Notes: generated from the sequence alone by a model not told the origin. Shown: positions 1-11,427, counted from the first letter of the stretch. The stretch is DNA of 64,000 nt from Xiphophorus maculatus (GCF_002775205.1 NC_036461.1:22186875-22250874), one strand, 5' to 3'. Numbers and translations: made by a program.

Positions 1-1109
1 GTTTTTTTTTTACAGAAATACCTCCTCTCTCTGGCACCAGAGGAATTTGTCCATCACAGTTCACGAGAATAACTGAATCACAGTCGTTTCATTGTTTTCC
101 CGGCGCGCTCCGGTGTGCCGAGGTTCCCCCTTAAACTTGCCCCCCCCCCCGCATGGTTTCGGGAGTTTAACGCGCGTCCAGGAAGACGAAACGAGGAAGG
201 CGTGAAACTCACAAACAGGATCTCGACGTATTGAAGCAGAAACAGGCAGCCGCCCCATGGCGAGACACGGTGCAAGAAAACACAAGAGTTGGACGGAGAG
301 AGGTCCGGCTTCAGCTCTGAACTGCTGGGGAAAAGACGGCCAAGAAAAGAATTGGAGCTTTGCACGCAGTCAGAAGGTCCAACAAAACATTCCATGACCA
401 AATTCAGTCTAAACCGTTTCAAACTCCTGATTCTTTACCTGCTGCCCTCATTGGCCGGTGTTTACTAAGACTGGATCTGGAGGAGTTTTTAGTGCACAAG
501 TTACGGTTTCTAATGAAGCTCTATGGAGCATGGTAGCGGAAGCTGTAACGCTCCACTTGCGAAAGTAAATCTGTTGAGCTTCACCTTGGCACTAAGACAA
601 CTATTCACGCTGTCGGACACGACACGTTCAGAGTGAGAAGAAAAGAAAAGAAAAATCTTTTTTCAAACAGCTTGGTGACATATGTTCTTGTATTTTATGA
701 ATTATATTTGATTTTCGTTCAGTTTCTTCTGAGAATTGTGTACAGAGTTCTTTGATCACCGTCCTCCGTCTTCTCAATTTTACTGTTTGGACGTTTGTTA
801 TGTTGCAACCGCTAACTTTCATCGACAAAAGGAGGCTGTTCCTGTGAAGTGGAAGGAAAATGATACATACTTTTATTATTACTATGAGTACTACTATTTA
901 GAAAATAAATCTGAACATTTTAGCTTGTTAATGTTTTTACACTTTTTCTGAAAAAAAAAAACCTTAAACATAATTTCCATTTCTATTAATTTTATCAATG
1001 TTGCTTCTTGTTTTGGACTTTCGCTTCACTTTTTTCCCCTTTTTGACTTCCTGTTTTCATCACGTCTTCTCATCCCAGTTCATTCCGACTGTTAGTTCAG
1101 TTATTTCTT
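1..1109. other. Unassigned non-coding DNA at left edge
   Basis: No exon with both splice signals and no convincing protein is seen. There is a poly-C run near 139-151. A weak stretch at about 775-880 resembles a terminal part of the decayed Tc1-like repeats found elsewhere in the window (the phrase GAAGTGGAAGGAAAATGAT is typical of them). Open frames here are short and look like chance. Confidence 0.5.
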
Positions 1110-1482
1110 ATTTTCCGATAAATTGTCCCAGAACGTATTGCGATAAACGATAATATTGTTGTTTTGAGACCATTTTTCAAGCCACATGGGGGTAAAGAGA
1201 TAATGATGCAAGAACACATCGTCAAAGATCAATAAACTTTAAATTCTAATGAACATTTAACACTGAAGCTGGAAGACATTTTAAATATCCAAAACAAATA
1301 AAATGAACCATGAAGTCTCTGTAAACAAAAATGATTATTCAAAAAAGAGCTGGTTGAGAACAAAACAACAAACCAAACACAAAAGAGAAAAACTACAAAT
1401 CAGGCAAACAGAAATTATTGAACTCGTTTTAATTTAACATGTGATTAACTGATTATTTGATTTATCGCGACAGGCCTAACTA
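1110..1482. mobile_element. hAT-like MITE (decayed)
   Basis: The right end reads TTTATCGCGACAGGCCTA and the left part contains GATAAATTGTCCCAGAA and CGATAAACGATAATATTG. This is the signature of a widespread fish non-autonomous DNA element whose ends read TAGGCCTGTCGCGATAAA. The interior is A-rich and non-coding. The family comparison is from general knowledge of fish repeats; the target duplication is not clear, so superfamily is tentative. Confidence 0.5.
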
Positions 1483-2626
1483 TCCATGACAGGTCAGGGA
1501 TCTGACTTGTTTTGGGTTTTTTTTGGCATTTTTTTTGTTTAAATGTTGCTTTGTTTCCGAAGTTTTTCCAAACATAATTTTCCTGATTTCCACCAGTGAA
1601 CTTTGCTGGTAGGGCGATCAGAGGTCGCAGCCTCTCTTTCTGAGTGTCTCTGTCTTTCTGTTGCACAAAACATGACAGATTTCAGCAACGGAGAGCGCTG
1701 CGAGTCACAGGAAGGTCAACCATGTTGTGTCATTCCAAACGATTGTCTGAGTCCACAGTGTAAATCAAATAAAATCTACACTTTCTACATGTTTTTCTTT
1801 CCACTGCCAACATCCTCAGGTTCAGGTTGTTCTTCCGTTTTCCCATCTTATCTCTCTTTCTCGTTATTTGACGTTTTGTCGCCTCTGCCTTTTCCCCTCA
1901 CGCCGTCGCCTTTCCCCCTCACCGCAATCTGACCCAGTCCCGTATTCTCCTCCGCCACCAGATCGTCCTCCTCCGTCTCTCGCCCCACGCTCCCTCTCAC
2001 CCCATCAGCTGCCGCCGTGGCGACTGGGGAGCGCAGAGGAAGGCTCGGGAGACGTCGGCCGTGCCAAGCAGACATAATAAAATGAGAGAGGTGGATAGGA
2101 AAATCCATTAAAGGGACGTATTCACATCTAATGTGGCAAATATTGCTTCTGGGATGCCTGAATAACACCTTTATATTCCAATAAGGAAGGGGAGTGGGGG
2201 GGGGGGGGGGGGGAACGCAACGTCAGCCAAAGAAGTGGAGTTGAATAGACAGGAAACAGGAGAAGGCAGTTTTACTGCTGCAGCTCATCCACAGCCTGAA
2301 AGAGGTTTTGTGCGCAGTAAGGTGCACAAACAGAGTCCCGCATCATGGGAGCATTCTGTTCACTTCAGAGGCGACTCAATGATCCTTTGACACTGAGATT
2401 TTTTTTTTTTTTTTTTTCCGTTTGGGTCCTAAAACCGATATACGTCAACCTGAGATGAAAACTCAAAGCCGTGAGGAGTAAAGGTCTGGTGTCACCCAAA
2501 GTTCAGCTCAGGAGGAGGACAGAGAGAAGACGAGGTTTAGGGTTCAGGACTGTAAAAGAACTACAACAGATTAGTGACACGTTTTCACTGATGCCCCATC
2601 GACACCCTGGGAACATGTCTGCTCTA
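1483..2626. other. Unassigned DNA with pyrimidine-rich and homopolymer tracts
   Basis: Contains a pyrimidine-rich stretch at about 1,790-1,990, an 18-base poly-G run at 2,196-2,213 and a poly-T run at 2,399-2,417. No gene or recognisable mobile element was seen. Confidence 0.5.
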
Positions 2627-2630
2627 TTAA

Positions 2631-2826
2631 AGGGGCGGTATTATGTGTTTCATAGCCATGTACAATCATTTTGTAGCATAATCAAGTAACTACGTTACCT
2701 TCAATTGCTATAAAAAAAGGGGCTAATATGTCAAATTTGACTTTGTAATTTACCACCTTGAAATTGGGCCTCTGTCTCTTTAAGAAGCTCCTGCTCTTGC
2801 TGAAACTCGAGTTGAGGAAAAGATGT
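2631..2826 (+). mobile_element. Family A MITE, copy 1 (3'-truncated)
   Basis: Starts directly after TTAA (2,627-2,630) with AGGGGCGGTATTATGTG, the family A terminal repeat, and continues through the motifs AAATTGGGCCTCTGTCTCTTTAAG and AGCTCCTGCTC shared with the other five copies. The element breaks off at about 2,826, so roughly 60% is missing. It is non-coding. The flanking TTAA is consistent with piggyBac-type integration (inference). Confidence 0.65.
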
Positions 2827-3389
2827 CCGTACGCATAATCTTTCTTAAATGTTTCAATATTTTTATTAAAGTTTCAAACTCCACTTTAATCAGTCTTCTC
2901 TGAATAAAACAAACAAAAACATATAATGTGTTTGTTTATTTCTTTTTTTTTTCTGGGATGCCCATCAGCCGTTACCGTGACAGTAGCTACTCTTCCACAT
3001 CTTAAAAAAAACAAAAACAGTTACACATACTTGCAATAACATCAGCAGCATAGCTTATAAATAAATAGTTGTACAGTCATGAGGCTTTGTGTAGTAAAAT
3101 AATGAATCAGGGCTCTTTTAAAAGCTCTTGCATTTGTCACATTTCATGTGTGTTATTCTCTGTCAGGAGAAAACCTCTGTTTTTACTCAGATGTAGAAGT
3201 GCTGAAAAGAAGCTGCTGAATGCTACTTTTTTTGTTGTTTTTTTTTTTTTTTACAATGATTTACCTCCAGTTCTGCGACATGATTTTTCATTTCACTCTC
3301 TGACGGAGTGAGTTAAGACCCAAGACACCACTATAGAGTTAAACAATTACACCTCGGCTGTTAGAAGGAATTGAATTACCGTCATTATG
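2827..3389. other. Unassigned AT-rich DNA
   Basis: A/T-rich with short homopolymers at 2,942-2,952 and 3,240-3,252. No exon, RNA gene or named repeat was recognised. Confidence 0.5.
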
Positions 3390-3437
3390 CAGCGCTGGCC
3401 TGCCAGACCCCTGCAACGGCTTGGCAGGCCAGCGCTG
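3390..3437. repeat. GC-rich perfect hairpin, 16-bp arms
   Basis: CAGCGCTGGCCTGCCA at 3,390-3,405 is the exact reverse complement of 3,422-3,437, with a 16-nt loop. The stem is mismatch-free and GC-rich in otherwise AT-rich DNA. It is shorter than a usual microRNA precursor stem and pairing does not continue outside the arms, so no RNA gene is claimed. Confidence 0.9.
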
Positions 3438-3909
3438 AAGTGAGACCTCGGTCCTCACTCAATGCCTCTGCTTTCAGGTGATAAAACTGGAGAGACAGAC
3501 GGCCGCAAGGTTACGAAGGAGAACCACCGGCTGCTCTCCTGACGTTTGCTTTCTGCCTTCATGCTACCGACGAGGTACGTCTGAGTGTCACACAAAAGGT
3601 AAGCTCTGGTTTGGTTTTGTGTTTGCAAATTTCACAAAACACTCAAATCGAAATGTCTTCAGAGGCAAAACGTTTTTCTTGTTCGTGTTTGAAAGCACAT
3701 TTTCTCCAAGATCAAGTGTGGTTCTGTTCAGAGATTCTGGACGGTAACTATCTTACCTGCAGCAGACGACGTTCTTGTCATATTTTTAGCTTTTTCTTTG
3801 CAACGCCAGTATAAAGAAACAAGGAAAAACACACACACAAAAATACTAACCATTTCTTATAGAAAGTCTTTATTTCGACACAAAAAGTAATCCATGTATT
3901 TAGAAATAA
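3438..3909. other. Unassigned non-coding DNA
   Basis: An open frame of about 89 codons spans 3,478-3,747 but has no recognisable domain and no exon context. Nothing else was recognised. Confidence 0.45.
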
Positions 3910-4263
3910 TGGTAACGCTTATTATACACACCCCCTTTGTATAAGACTGACATAACGCTGTCATAAACATGACATAACACCTGTTATGAACATGAAGGAG
4001 TCTTCATGAATGTTTATGACTGTTGTCATGAAGTGTCATTCGCTAAATAATGACATTTTTGATACAAAGTTGACATTTTAATAGATTTTAATGCAGGATT
4101 TTGTTACAACTTTGCTTTAAGTCTCATTATTTACCGAATGACACTTCATGACAACAGTCATAAACATTCATAAATACTCCTTCATGTTCATAACAGGTGT
4201 CATGTCATGTTTATAACAGCGTTATGTCAGTCTTATGCACATCCCTTCAAATAAAGTGTTACA
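3910..4263. mobile_element. Long-arm foldback MITE
   Basis: The left arm (about 3,910-4,055) and right arm (about 4,115-4,263) are inverted copies of each other over roughly 145 bases with few mismatches. The shared stretches include ATGAATGTTTATGACTGTTG on the left and its complement on the right. The ends read TGGTAACGCTT and AAAGTGTTACA. The spacer of about 60 bases is AT-rich. This organisation matches foldback MITEs of the Angel type described in fish. It carries no coding capacity; a transcript would fold into a long double strand. Confidence 0.8.
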
Positions 4264-5499
4264 GAAAAAATAAATTAAATAAATTAAAAAACAAATTGTA
4301 TTAATCAATAAAACATAAAATGCAGCTTCTTCACATATATTGGTGCAAATTTCAACAAATGTTGCTATAATGAACTTTAGAAGACAGAAGTCTCTATTCA
4401 GTTCACTTCAACACCAGCCAACCATGTCATCATATTTAGGTCAGAAACAACAGTAAAATATGAAGGTAATTAGAGAGCAAAACTGTCAAAGTCAGTGGAT
4501 CATGTAACAGTTGGTAAAAAGCTAAATATTCTTCCTGAGCATGCATGCGGCGACAGTGGAGAAAAACATCTCCCAGTTTGCAACAGAAAGCATTAAGCCA
4601 GAACTCAGCTTAGTGTAGAAAATTATTTCTGATAAATCTAAACTTTTTCAACATACATGCTTACTTTAGATTCAATGTGCAGGAGAAATTCTGCACGTAA
4701 AATAGTTTTTCAATCAAATATGCTGCTGTGTATTAATATCAGACTCGGATCAAACTCCTAAGCTGTGCTTCCATGTTGTTGTCGTGGAAACCGCTCCAGC
4801 CCTTTCCTAACCGTCCTGCCGTGAACTTTAACACTCATCTCAGTTACGGAGGCCTCTTGAATCGGCGATGTAGATCATAAGTGTTTTGCAACATCTCTGA
4901 GCTGTGCACCGTCTGACCTGCTGGTGAACCGTCATCCACTCCTGGGATGATAGTTTTTTTGTTGTTTTTATTTTTTTTTTCCTCTGAGTAATCTCAATGC
5001 TCCGGTTCTTCATTTCACAGCCTCGCTTCAAATCCTCACCAAAAAGCTGCAGGAATCAGTCATGTAATTATTTGGCATCTCCAGATTAGGAGTTGTCAAA
5101 TGTCAAATATTCTAGTCTAAAACTCAACTGAGTACAATTTCTGACTTTATTCTGAAAAGCAGACTTTTAGTTGTTCTTATCCGATAACAGTGAGTGTCTC
5201 TATAGAATGTATAGTAGATAAGAGTTACTACAAACACTGTTTTCCCCCTTCCAACATTCAGGAAACCAGTCTCTGGAGGTTTGTACGCCCTTTGACCTTT
5301 TTACATTATGTCATATCCAATCACAAACCGGAGTCATTTCTGTGAGCTACAAAAGAAGCACTTCAATGTGTTTTCCTGCTCTGCTCTTTCTTGAAATTCC
5401 CTCCATCAAGAAATGTCACAGACCATGCAGGGTCAGAAAAGAAAAGGACAGCTAACATCTCTGCAGACCCCACACATCCTGGACACAAATTCTTCAGAC
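4264..5499. other. Unassigned AT-rich DNA
   Basis: About 1.2 kb without recognised repeats or exons. Short open frames at 4,840-5,031 and 5,363-5,743 on the minus strand show no domain and include obvious poly-A/T-derived lysine or phenylalanine runs. Confidence 0.45.
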
Positions 5500-5645
5500 T
5501 TTCAGAGTCAAAATCATTTTTATTGCCATTGTAAACAAGTTGACAGGCTAGGAAATTGTTTTGATGTGTGGATGCAAAACTATGGAATAAAATATGAATA
5601 TAAAAAAGGAAAAAATATGTATGCATGTGCAGAGCAGCAGGTGGA
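5500..5645 (+). repeat. Fragment of an interspersed non-LTR-like repeat
   Basis: Contains CAAAATCATTTTTATTGCCATT followed by a G/T-rich stretch, resembling the common 3' fragments of fish non-LTR elements that read TTTATTGCCATTGTA. It is short and lacks the ends needed to assign a family. Confidence 0.3.
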
Positions 5646-5677
5646 TAGAGTGACAGAGTAGCCGCCCCAGAGACACT

Positions 5678-6430
5678 AGCTGCGTTTCCATGACAAATGT
5701 AAGGTACGGTAATTTTATTTATATAGCACATTTTCAGCAACAAGGCAGTTCAGGGTGTTTTACATGAATTAGAATAACTACAAACAAAACAACAAAGACA
5801 GAAAAAGAAAGAGAAAGGAGCAAAACAAAAGCAAACTACACTTTAAAATGTTCCAAGCTTTGTGCACCAAATGTGCACCACGCTTTGTCAGTATTCTGCT
5901 AATGTCGAAAAAACACAATTTTGCAAATGCAACGTTTCCATTAAATATGAAATGGAATTAAAATCACTTGTGAATAAGCTTGTTCATGGGATAAGTCATT
6001 AAAAGTCATGGCAGCGACAGATGTAAACAGTTACATGAGACATGTTTATAATTCAGTCATGGAGCTAGCGTTCATCATCTATCAGCCAATCACAGGAAAT
6101 GTCTGCGTCTCATTCAGGCGTTGGAGCGACAAGCTCCGCCTACTTGGGAGCGGCTATGTATGCTTTTTTATGAAAATTGCAGTTGATTTTACAGAAGAGC
6201 TGTGGATCCAACATGCTGGAATGACGCAACTTTTCCTGAACTGTGTGAAGCTGTGAGAGCTCTGGTGGATCCAGCTGCACTTTGAAAACATCTAAAACAA
6301 ACCGTCTTCCTCCTATCACTTCCTGTCGTTTTCTTCGCCAGTAGTAGCGGAAAAAAAACAGGGGGAAAAAAAAGTGTTTTCATTGCAGTTTTGCAAAATA
6401 CATGTAGATTTTGTGCTACCTGGTGTTGAT
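5678..6430 (+). mobile_element. Family B' MITE, copy 1, interrupted
   Basis: The left end AGCTGCGTTTCCATGACAAATG (5,678-5,700) is separated by an insertion (5,701-5,868) from the continuation GCACCACGCTTTGTCAGTATT. Further on it shares TTAAAATCACTTGTGAATAAG and the variant interior (CAGCCAATCACAGGAAATGT; GCTCCGCC) with the inverted copies at 37,930-38,465 and 63,400-63,600. The right half returns to the common family B sequence (CACTTCCTGTCGTTTTCTTC; TTTTCATTGCAGTTTTGC). It is non-coding. Confidence 0.65.
5701..5868 (+). mobile_element. Non-LTR-like insertion inside the family B' element
   Basis: Carries TTTTATTTATATAGCACATT and CAGCAACAAGGCAGTTCAGGG, the start of the same repeat seen at 33,329-33,600 and 51,984-52,475. 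AAATGT occurs at 5,695-5,700 and again at 5,869-5,874, exactly where the host element is split, which looks like a target-site duplication. The tail is A-rich. Confidence 0.55.
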
Positions 6431-6562
6431 CTTTACCTCGTTAAATCCCAGTAAGACACATGAAGTTAGTGGGTGTAATGAGTCCAAAACTGAAAAATCC
6501 TCAGGTTTTTATTACCTTGCCAAGATGCTGTAGATGTGAGGGAGCAGCCACTTCTGTAACAC

Positions 6563-6563
<1 letters not shown>

Positions 6564-6642
<79 letters not shown>
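6564..6642. repeat. (TG)n microsatellite, about 39 units
   Basis: An uninterrupted TG dinucleotide run of about 79 bases. It produces a spurious cysteine-valine open frame on the plus strand. Such tracts are abundant in teleost DNA and are length-polymorphic. Confidence 0.98.
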
Positions 6643-6643
<1 letters not shown>

Positions 6644-6689
6644 TTTTATTTTTGACGTTCTTCAGGTAGTAAAGTTTCAGAAGCAGATT

Positions 6690-6930
6690 TCTGCTCTAAT
6701 TCCTGACAGCTGGGCCCCCTTTGGTCTTAGCTGCTGGTGAGTAATGAACTGTCATCGGTGAGGGACATATTGGAAGACGGTCCTCCCCTGGTCAAAGACG
6801 ATAATTAGTGTTGATCACCGGCGCTGTAGGAGTAATGACTGCCTGTCTCTCTGCTGGTGTTTGTGTGTGGCTCTGCCAGCCACTGGATCCTTTCAGCTGC
6901 ACACCTTTCTGGAAACGTGTCAGGGAGGCA
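6690..6930. promoter_or_regulatory. Candidate non-coding regulatory stretch
   Basis: Repeat-free sequence of mixed composition containing GACGATAATTAGTG, GAGTAATGACTG and GGCAATTAAAG, all of homeodomain-like core type. No exon is visible. The label is inference from composition and motif content; comparative alignment with other fish would decide it. Confidence 0.2.
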
Positions 6931-7117
6931 ATTAAAGTTTATTTCTTATAAGTTTTAAGTAACGTGATGAATATTTTTGATATCACTTACGTACTATGAC
7001 CACACACTACTTTGCCTGTAGTGTGTCGTGGGGTAAATTTCACAAAATTCTGGTGAAGTGCCACAAAAACAAAGAAATCTAAAAATTTTTAGTTCACAAA
7101 AATAACCTCAATCTTGC

Positions 7118-7575
7118 GGTGTTTTCACACCTGTTAGTCCGGTAGATTCAGTTTGATTGGGGACCAGAACTGGAACATTTGTTACATTTTCTGTGTCAAA
7201 CTAACCAAACCCAAATGGAGTGGTGACTGATTTTAACGGTTGTAGGATTTCTCTGTTGTCTTTGACTGAAGAGCACGAGTCATTTCTCCCTCTAGTGCTA
7301 AACTCATACATTTGTTTTGGGTGTACTTACCCAGAATGCTATGCACCATTGTCCACTTCCTGCTTTTGGAGCGGACTCTGGTCCACTTACATTCGCATAT
7401 GCATTCTGACCGCACCAGAGTTCACTTCAACCAAACCAGAACTTAGGTTTTTAGGTGGACCAGAGATTGGTCCAACCAAAGTTTGACAATGCATTCACAC
7501 CTCCCCAAATGAACCGGACTTTTTAGACAAACAAACTAGAGTTTGACTCAGCATGGCTGGTGTGAATGCCCCTTT
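7118..7575 (+). mobile_element. Family C MITE, copy 1
   Basis: The left end GGTGTTTTCACACCTG and right end GGTGTGAATGCCCC are near inverted copies. Interior landmarks shared with copies 2-4 are GATTGGGGACCA, CATTTCTCCCTCTAG, TTACCCAGAATGC and GAACCGGACTTTTTAGA. About 458 bp and non-coding. The superfamily is not settled because no clean target duplication was found. Confidence 0.75.
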
Positions 7576-8872
7576 AAAGACTACTGGATGCTGAATTGGG
7601 TCATCTAATAAGAGATTCCTACGATTCTCCAGCTGAGTTTGCAAGATGTGCTAAACAGCCCGTCTTTTCTGCTGATGCGGCGCGTTTGCAGCCATAGGAA
7701 ACCCGTCCTCGCCGTCCCCGTTAACTGTGTAAAACCTCGACTTTTAAAATCCTCCGAAGATCCCCGAATGTTGCTGTCTGGAACCCGGAATCATTATGGC
7801 TCTGTTCTGTGAACCCGCGCAGCAACAACTCCTGCAGCAGACAAATTGGTTGCTTACTGAAACTGCCAAGTCATCCCTTTTAGAAACTGGCTCCAGTTTA
7901 AGCAGGAAAAAACAACAGTGCTGACGTCCCAGGCTTCTTTCAAGTTAGTAAAATTGGAGTTAAAAGTTTGGATTGGTGCCAATACATTTCCACTTAAACG
8001 ACAGCTAAAGAGAAGGAGCTAAAAGCCTTTGCTTCCCCCGAGACGTATCATTGTGTGCATGGATTTTTATCTTCCGCCTCCTTTTCCCCCACCAATTTGC
8101 TGCTCCGCCGTACATATGGCAACTTCCCGTTCAACTTCAGATAATGAAGGCGGTTACACACAGCTTCTACTTTCCATACATTAGCCCATATGCATCACAG
8201 CATTGACAGCTAGCGGCCTCAGCGTAACGACCTTCCTTCATCTCCAGAAGCTGGCTCTGGATGCGGATGGAATTGCTTCCAGGACGACATACGTTTCATG
8301 TGGCGCGAGTTCCCACATTATTGATTTACTTCGTCTTTCAGCTGGACTATTTTCAGCCTGGATGTTCCTGAAAGCCAGGAGTTCGGTTAGCCACACTTTT
8401 TCAAAGTGTTCTGACCCAAATTCTTGTGTCTGGTAGATTGCGCTGAATGTAAAATAAAAAAAGAGGGTTATTCATACATACTCCATATCTGTATTTTTAC
8501 CTCCTTTGTCTCTTTCAGCTCATACTGCCTCTGTTCATTATTCACATCTGAACTGAAATACTCTACATCTCTTCATTTCTTGCCTCACTTCAATGGCTGC
8601 ACGTTATTCTGAAATCCCAGCAAAGTGCTGTGTTAGCATCTTTTGGGCTTGTAAGGTTTTATCTCAGGATACTGACGTCCTGCTAAAGTTTAAAAATGTG
8701 CATATTTGTTTAGTTGGTCACTTTCACTTCCCCATAGGTTTGATTTTATTACGTTTAGTACCTTCAAAGTGATTTGGTGATGTGGTTTAATCTTTTGAAT
8801 TAATGAAGAACAATCAGGTGCAGCTAATTGCTGGATAAATGACAAAACACCTGAAAATACTCAGTTTTTTAA
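7576..8872. promoter_or_regulatory. Repeat-poor DNA with a candidate regulatory core near 8,040-8,400
   Basis: About 1.3 kb with no recognised repeat or exon. The portion 8,040-8,400 has higher complexity and holds POU/homeodomain-like motifs (CCCATATGCATCACAG, CACATTATTGATTTAC). This is the pattern often seen in conserved non-coding elements near developmental genes, but conservation cannot be tested here. Confidence 0.2.
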
Positions 8873-9426
8873 AGAGAATATTATTATGTATTTTCCAGGA
8901 CCATAGTGACATTTTATAGCATAATCAACAAAGTACCTTCAAAATGTTGTAGATGAAATGTGACTTAAATAAAACTCCTTGAAATTTGACCTCTGTTTCT
9001 TTAAGAAACTCCTACTTTTTCAAAGACTCCACCTACAGGAAGTAATCACAACATATCTCCTCTAGTTACCCTTTAACAAAATTTTTACCAGCATTGCTCT
9101 GAGAAGTGGCTCCTATAACGAGTTCACCTAAAGTGCATTTCCACCAGGTGTTTGCTAATTCTTTCTGGCTAGTCTGAAGGAGCTGACTGGAGGAGTTTAA
9201 GCTCAGAAGCTTGGAAAATGCAACTCCAAGGAGGAATTTTGTGCTTGAAGGCGGGGGTAGGTCCAACCAGGTATTTTGCACAGCTGAATGGTTGCCATGG
9301 CGATTAAAGGATTTCTCAAACATGCATGAAAGAATCAAGGCAACACTCCAGGTAGGTTTTTGATGAGGGAATCACATTATAACATGATGTAAAGCCACAA
9401 AGAAGTTGCATGTACATAATACTGAC
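8873..9426 (+). mobile_element. Family A MITE, copy 2
   Basis: Preceded by TTAA (8,869-8,872), though the left terminal repeat is mutated. Shared landmarks in order: TTTATAGCATAATCAA, CTGTTTCTTTAAGAAACTCC, CACCAGGTGTTTGCTAA, GGTTGCCATGGCGATTAAAG, CAAACATGCATGAA and the right end GTACATAATACTGACC. Full length at about 554 bp, non-coding, and older than copy 5 judging by its substitutions. Confidence 0.75.
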
Positions 9427-9549
9427 CATTCACGATTTCTTTCAATGGGATTGCATTGATATTTGAGCATGAAAATAATTTATACTTTGGAGTTGTTTTT
9501 CATATACAGACAATCCAATGTACGAGTTGTCCCTGAATACTTCTAAAAA

Positions 9550-9583
9550 CACCATTCCCTCTGTCTCCTCAGAGGGAATGGTG
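9550..9583. repeat. Perfect hairpin, 14-bp arms, 6-nt loop
   Basis: CACCATTCCCTCTG at 9,550-9,563 is the exact reverse complement of 9,570-9,583, with loop TCTCCT. It is not part of a recognised mobile element. Confidence 0.9.
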
Positions 9584-9785
9584 GCAACTTATCTGCTGTT
9601 GTGCAGCATTTTAGGTTGGCCGACTGCTACTCCAGGCAGCTGGATTTGGACCTTAGCTCATTTCCTCCAGTGCCAGTCGTGTTTACGTTCAGCTTGAAGT
9701 TGCTTCTGGACAGTAATTAGGAAAAGTGTTGACAAATATTGGCAAACCTTTGGTTTGATCATCCCTTCTGTCTCCATCATCACCA

Positions 9786-10035
9786 GCTGCGTTTTCATTA
9801 CGAATGTGCCCAAAACGTTGACGACGCTCCGCTAAAGTTGGAAGAAAAATACAATTTTATAATTGAGGTGTTTCCATTAAATAAGAAACTGGGTTAAAAT
9901 CACATGTGACAATACGTCATTAAAAAAAACATGCCGTGCCATCACCCTCCAACTACTTCCTGTCGTCTTCTCCGTCACTTCCACCAGTAGTAACTGTAGC
10001 GATTTCAATTTTAACGGAGATGCGGCTATTGTGGT
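9786..10035 (+). mobile_element. Family B MITE, copy 2 (right half missing)
   Basis: Starts AGCTGCGTTTTCATTACGAATG and continues through GGTGTTTCCATTAAATAAGAAA, AAATCACATGTGA and CCTCCAACTACTTCCTGTCG, all family B landmarks. The right third with the mirrored terminal repeat is not present. Confidence 0.65.
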
Positions 10036-10647
10036 TGACTGGAAAACCTTTACTGTACTTGGTGATAACTGGGAGTTCACACTGTTTAGTTTTGGTGTCG
10101 GGTTTTTAAGTTTCTCTGCAGACTCAGTTTGAACACAGCACTGTATTCATTGGGTACATGTGTGTACAGAACCAACAGGGCTGTACCAAAACCTTCCAGT
10201 TCATAATAGTGTACCGGTAAGTTCACATGTAAAAAAAATAATAATAATAACACAGTACCTAAAGAGCAAATTAGGAGCCAAACGAGTCAGATGAGTTAAA
10301 TGACACAGAACTCTTAATTCTCATCATTAGCTATGAGGTCTGTCTCTCACAGGTAATATAAAGGAGGTACGTTGTGAAATGACATTCTAACAGGCTATTA
10401 TTGTTCCTCCTTAATTTATTACCTTTCATGTTCAGACAAGTTATATTGATTCCTTCAGCTGCGATCGGGGTAACCCTGGAGCATCATTCTTCAGTGTTCC
10501 TTCACTGCAACTTAATTACAAAGATGAGTCATTGCTCCTTCAAGAAAAATTTAAGTACATTTTTGTTTGACGCTTAATGGATTTTTTCTAATTCCAAACA
10601 AGTTGTTTTTAAAGAAACAATCCTGCAACCCCCCCCCAAAAAAAAAT
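10036..10647. other. Unassigned DNA
   Basis: No exon or named repeat was seen. It contains TTAATTACAAAGATGAG and a poly-C/poly-A/poly-T junction at about 10,630-10,658. Confidence 0.45.
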
Positions 10648-10654
10648 TTTTTTT

Positions 10655-11038
10655 AGTTTGAACAAATCCTTTAATCTCCCGTGGCAACCATTCAAGGCGA
10701 TGAGCTGCTCTTTCTAAGCTTCTGCCTCACAGAGGAGCCCTGCCCTGTCACTCCCCCACTCAGCTCCTTCAGACTAGCCAGCAGCAATTAGCAAACACCT
10801 GGTGGAGCTGCGTGTCTGCTGAGCTCATAATGAGAAGTAGCTCCTGAAAGGCTGGTTAAAAACATCGTTAAAGGGTTAATAGAAGGGCGATGCTGTGATG
10901 ACTTCCTGAAGGCGGAGCTTCAGAAAGAGCAGGAGTTTCTTAAAGCGACAGAGGCCCAGAAACAACTGAAGTTAATACAGTGACTAATTGTGCTATAAAA
11001 TGCCACTATATGCCTGGAAAATACATACTACTGCCCCT
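10655..11038 (-). mobile_element. Family A MITE, copy 3 (one end missing)
   Basis: In inverted orientation relative to copies 1, 2 and 6. Landmarks: CCTTTAATCTCCCGTGGCAACC, CTCCTTCAGACTAGCCAGCA, GCAAACACCTGGTGGA, AAAGGGTTAATAGAAGGG and the terminal ACATACTACTGCCCCT. The beginning is replaced by a poly-A/T junction, so the element is truncated on the left. Confidence 0.7.
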
Positions 11039-11426
11039 TTTAGTAACTTCTCAATCAAATACTTTTTTATTCTTTCTTGAGTCATTTCTTGGATGAGTAT
11101 TTTTTACTCACACTTGCGTAAAGCAGTGCTACCATTAGTTGAGTACGGTTGAGTCCATCCACCTCTGCAGACGGCCTTTAAATCATTACCATTTAAAAGA
11201 AACAACAGTTACACCAGTTGTATATAAAATGATTCAAAGTGAACTTTTGTGACGTTAATGTGGCAGATAGTTTTTATTTGATATTTGGTGAAATGTCTCC
11301 TGATAAAAACAATCCTTAACTGTTTTGTTTTTTTCACTAATTAGATGACATGTTAAAGCAGTTGGTAGTGCAGAAATGCATTCAGTGGTATCAGGGTGAA
11401 ATAGGTGAAACCTTTTTTTTGGTCTG

Positions 11427-11427
<1 letters not shown>

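Noticed and set aside
3390..3437. MicroRNA precursor
   Set aside because: The stem is only 16 bp and pairing does not extend outward; no mature-microRNA-like asymmetry is visible.
6460..6669. Open frame of alternating Cys-Val
   Set aside because: It is translation of the (TG)n microsatellite; similar artefacts occur at 11,255-11,574, 27,190-27,257, 34,098-34,386 and 47,344-47,565.
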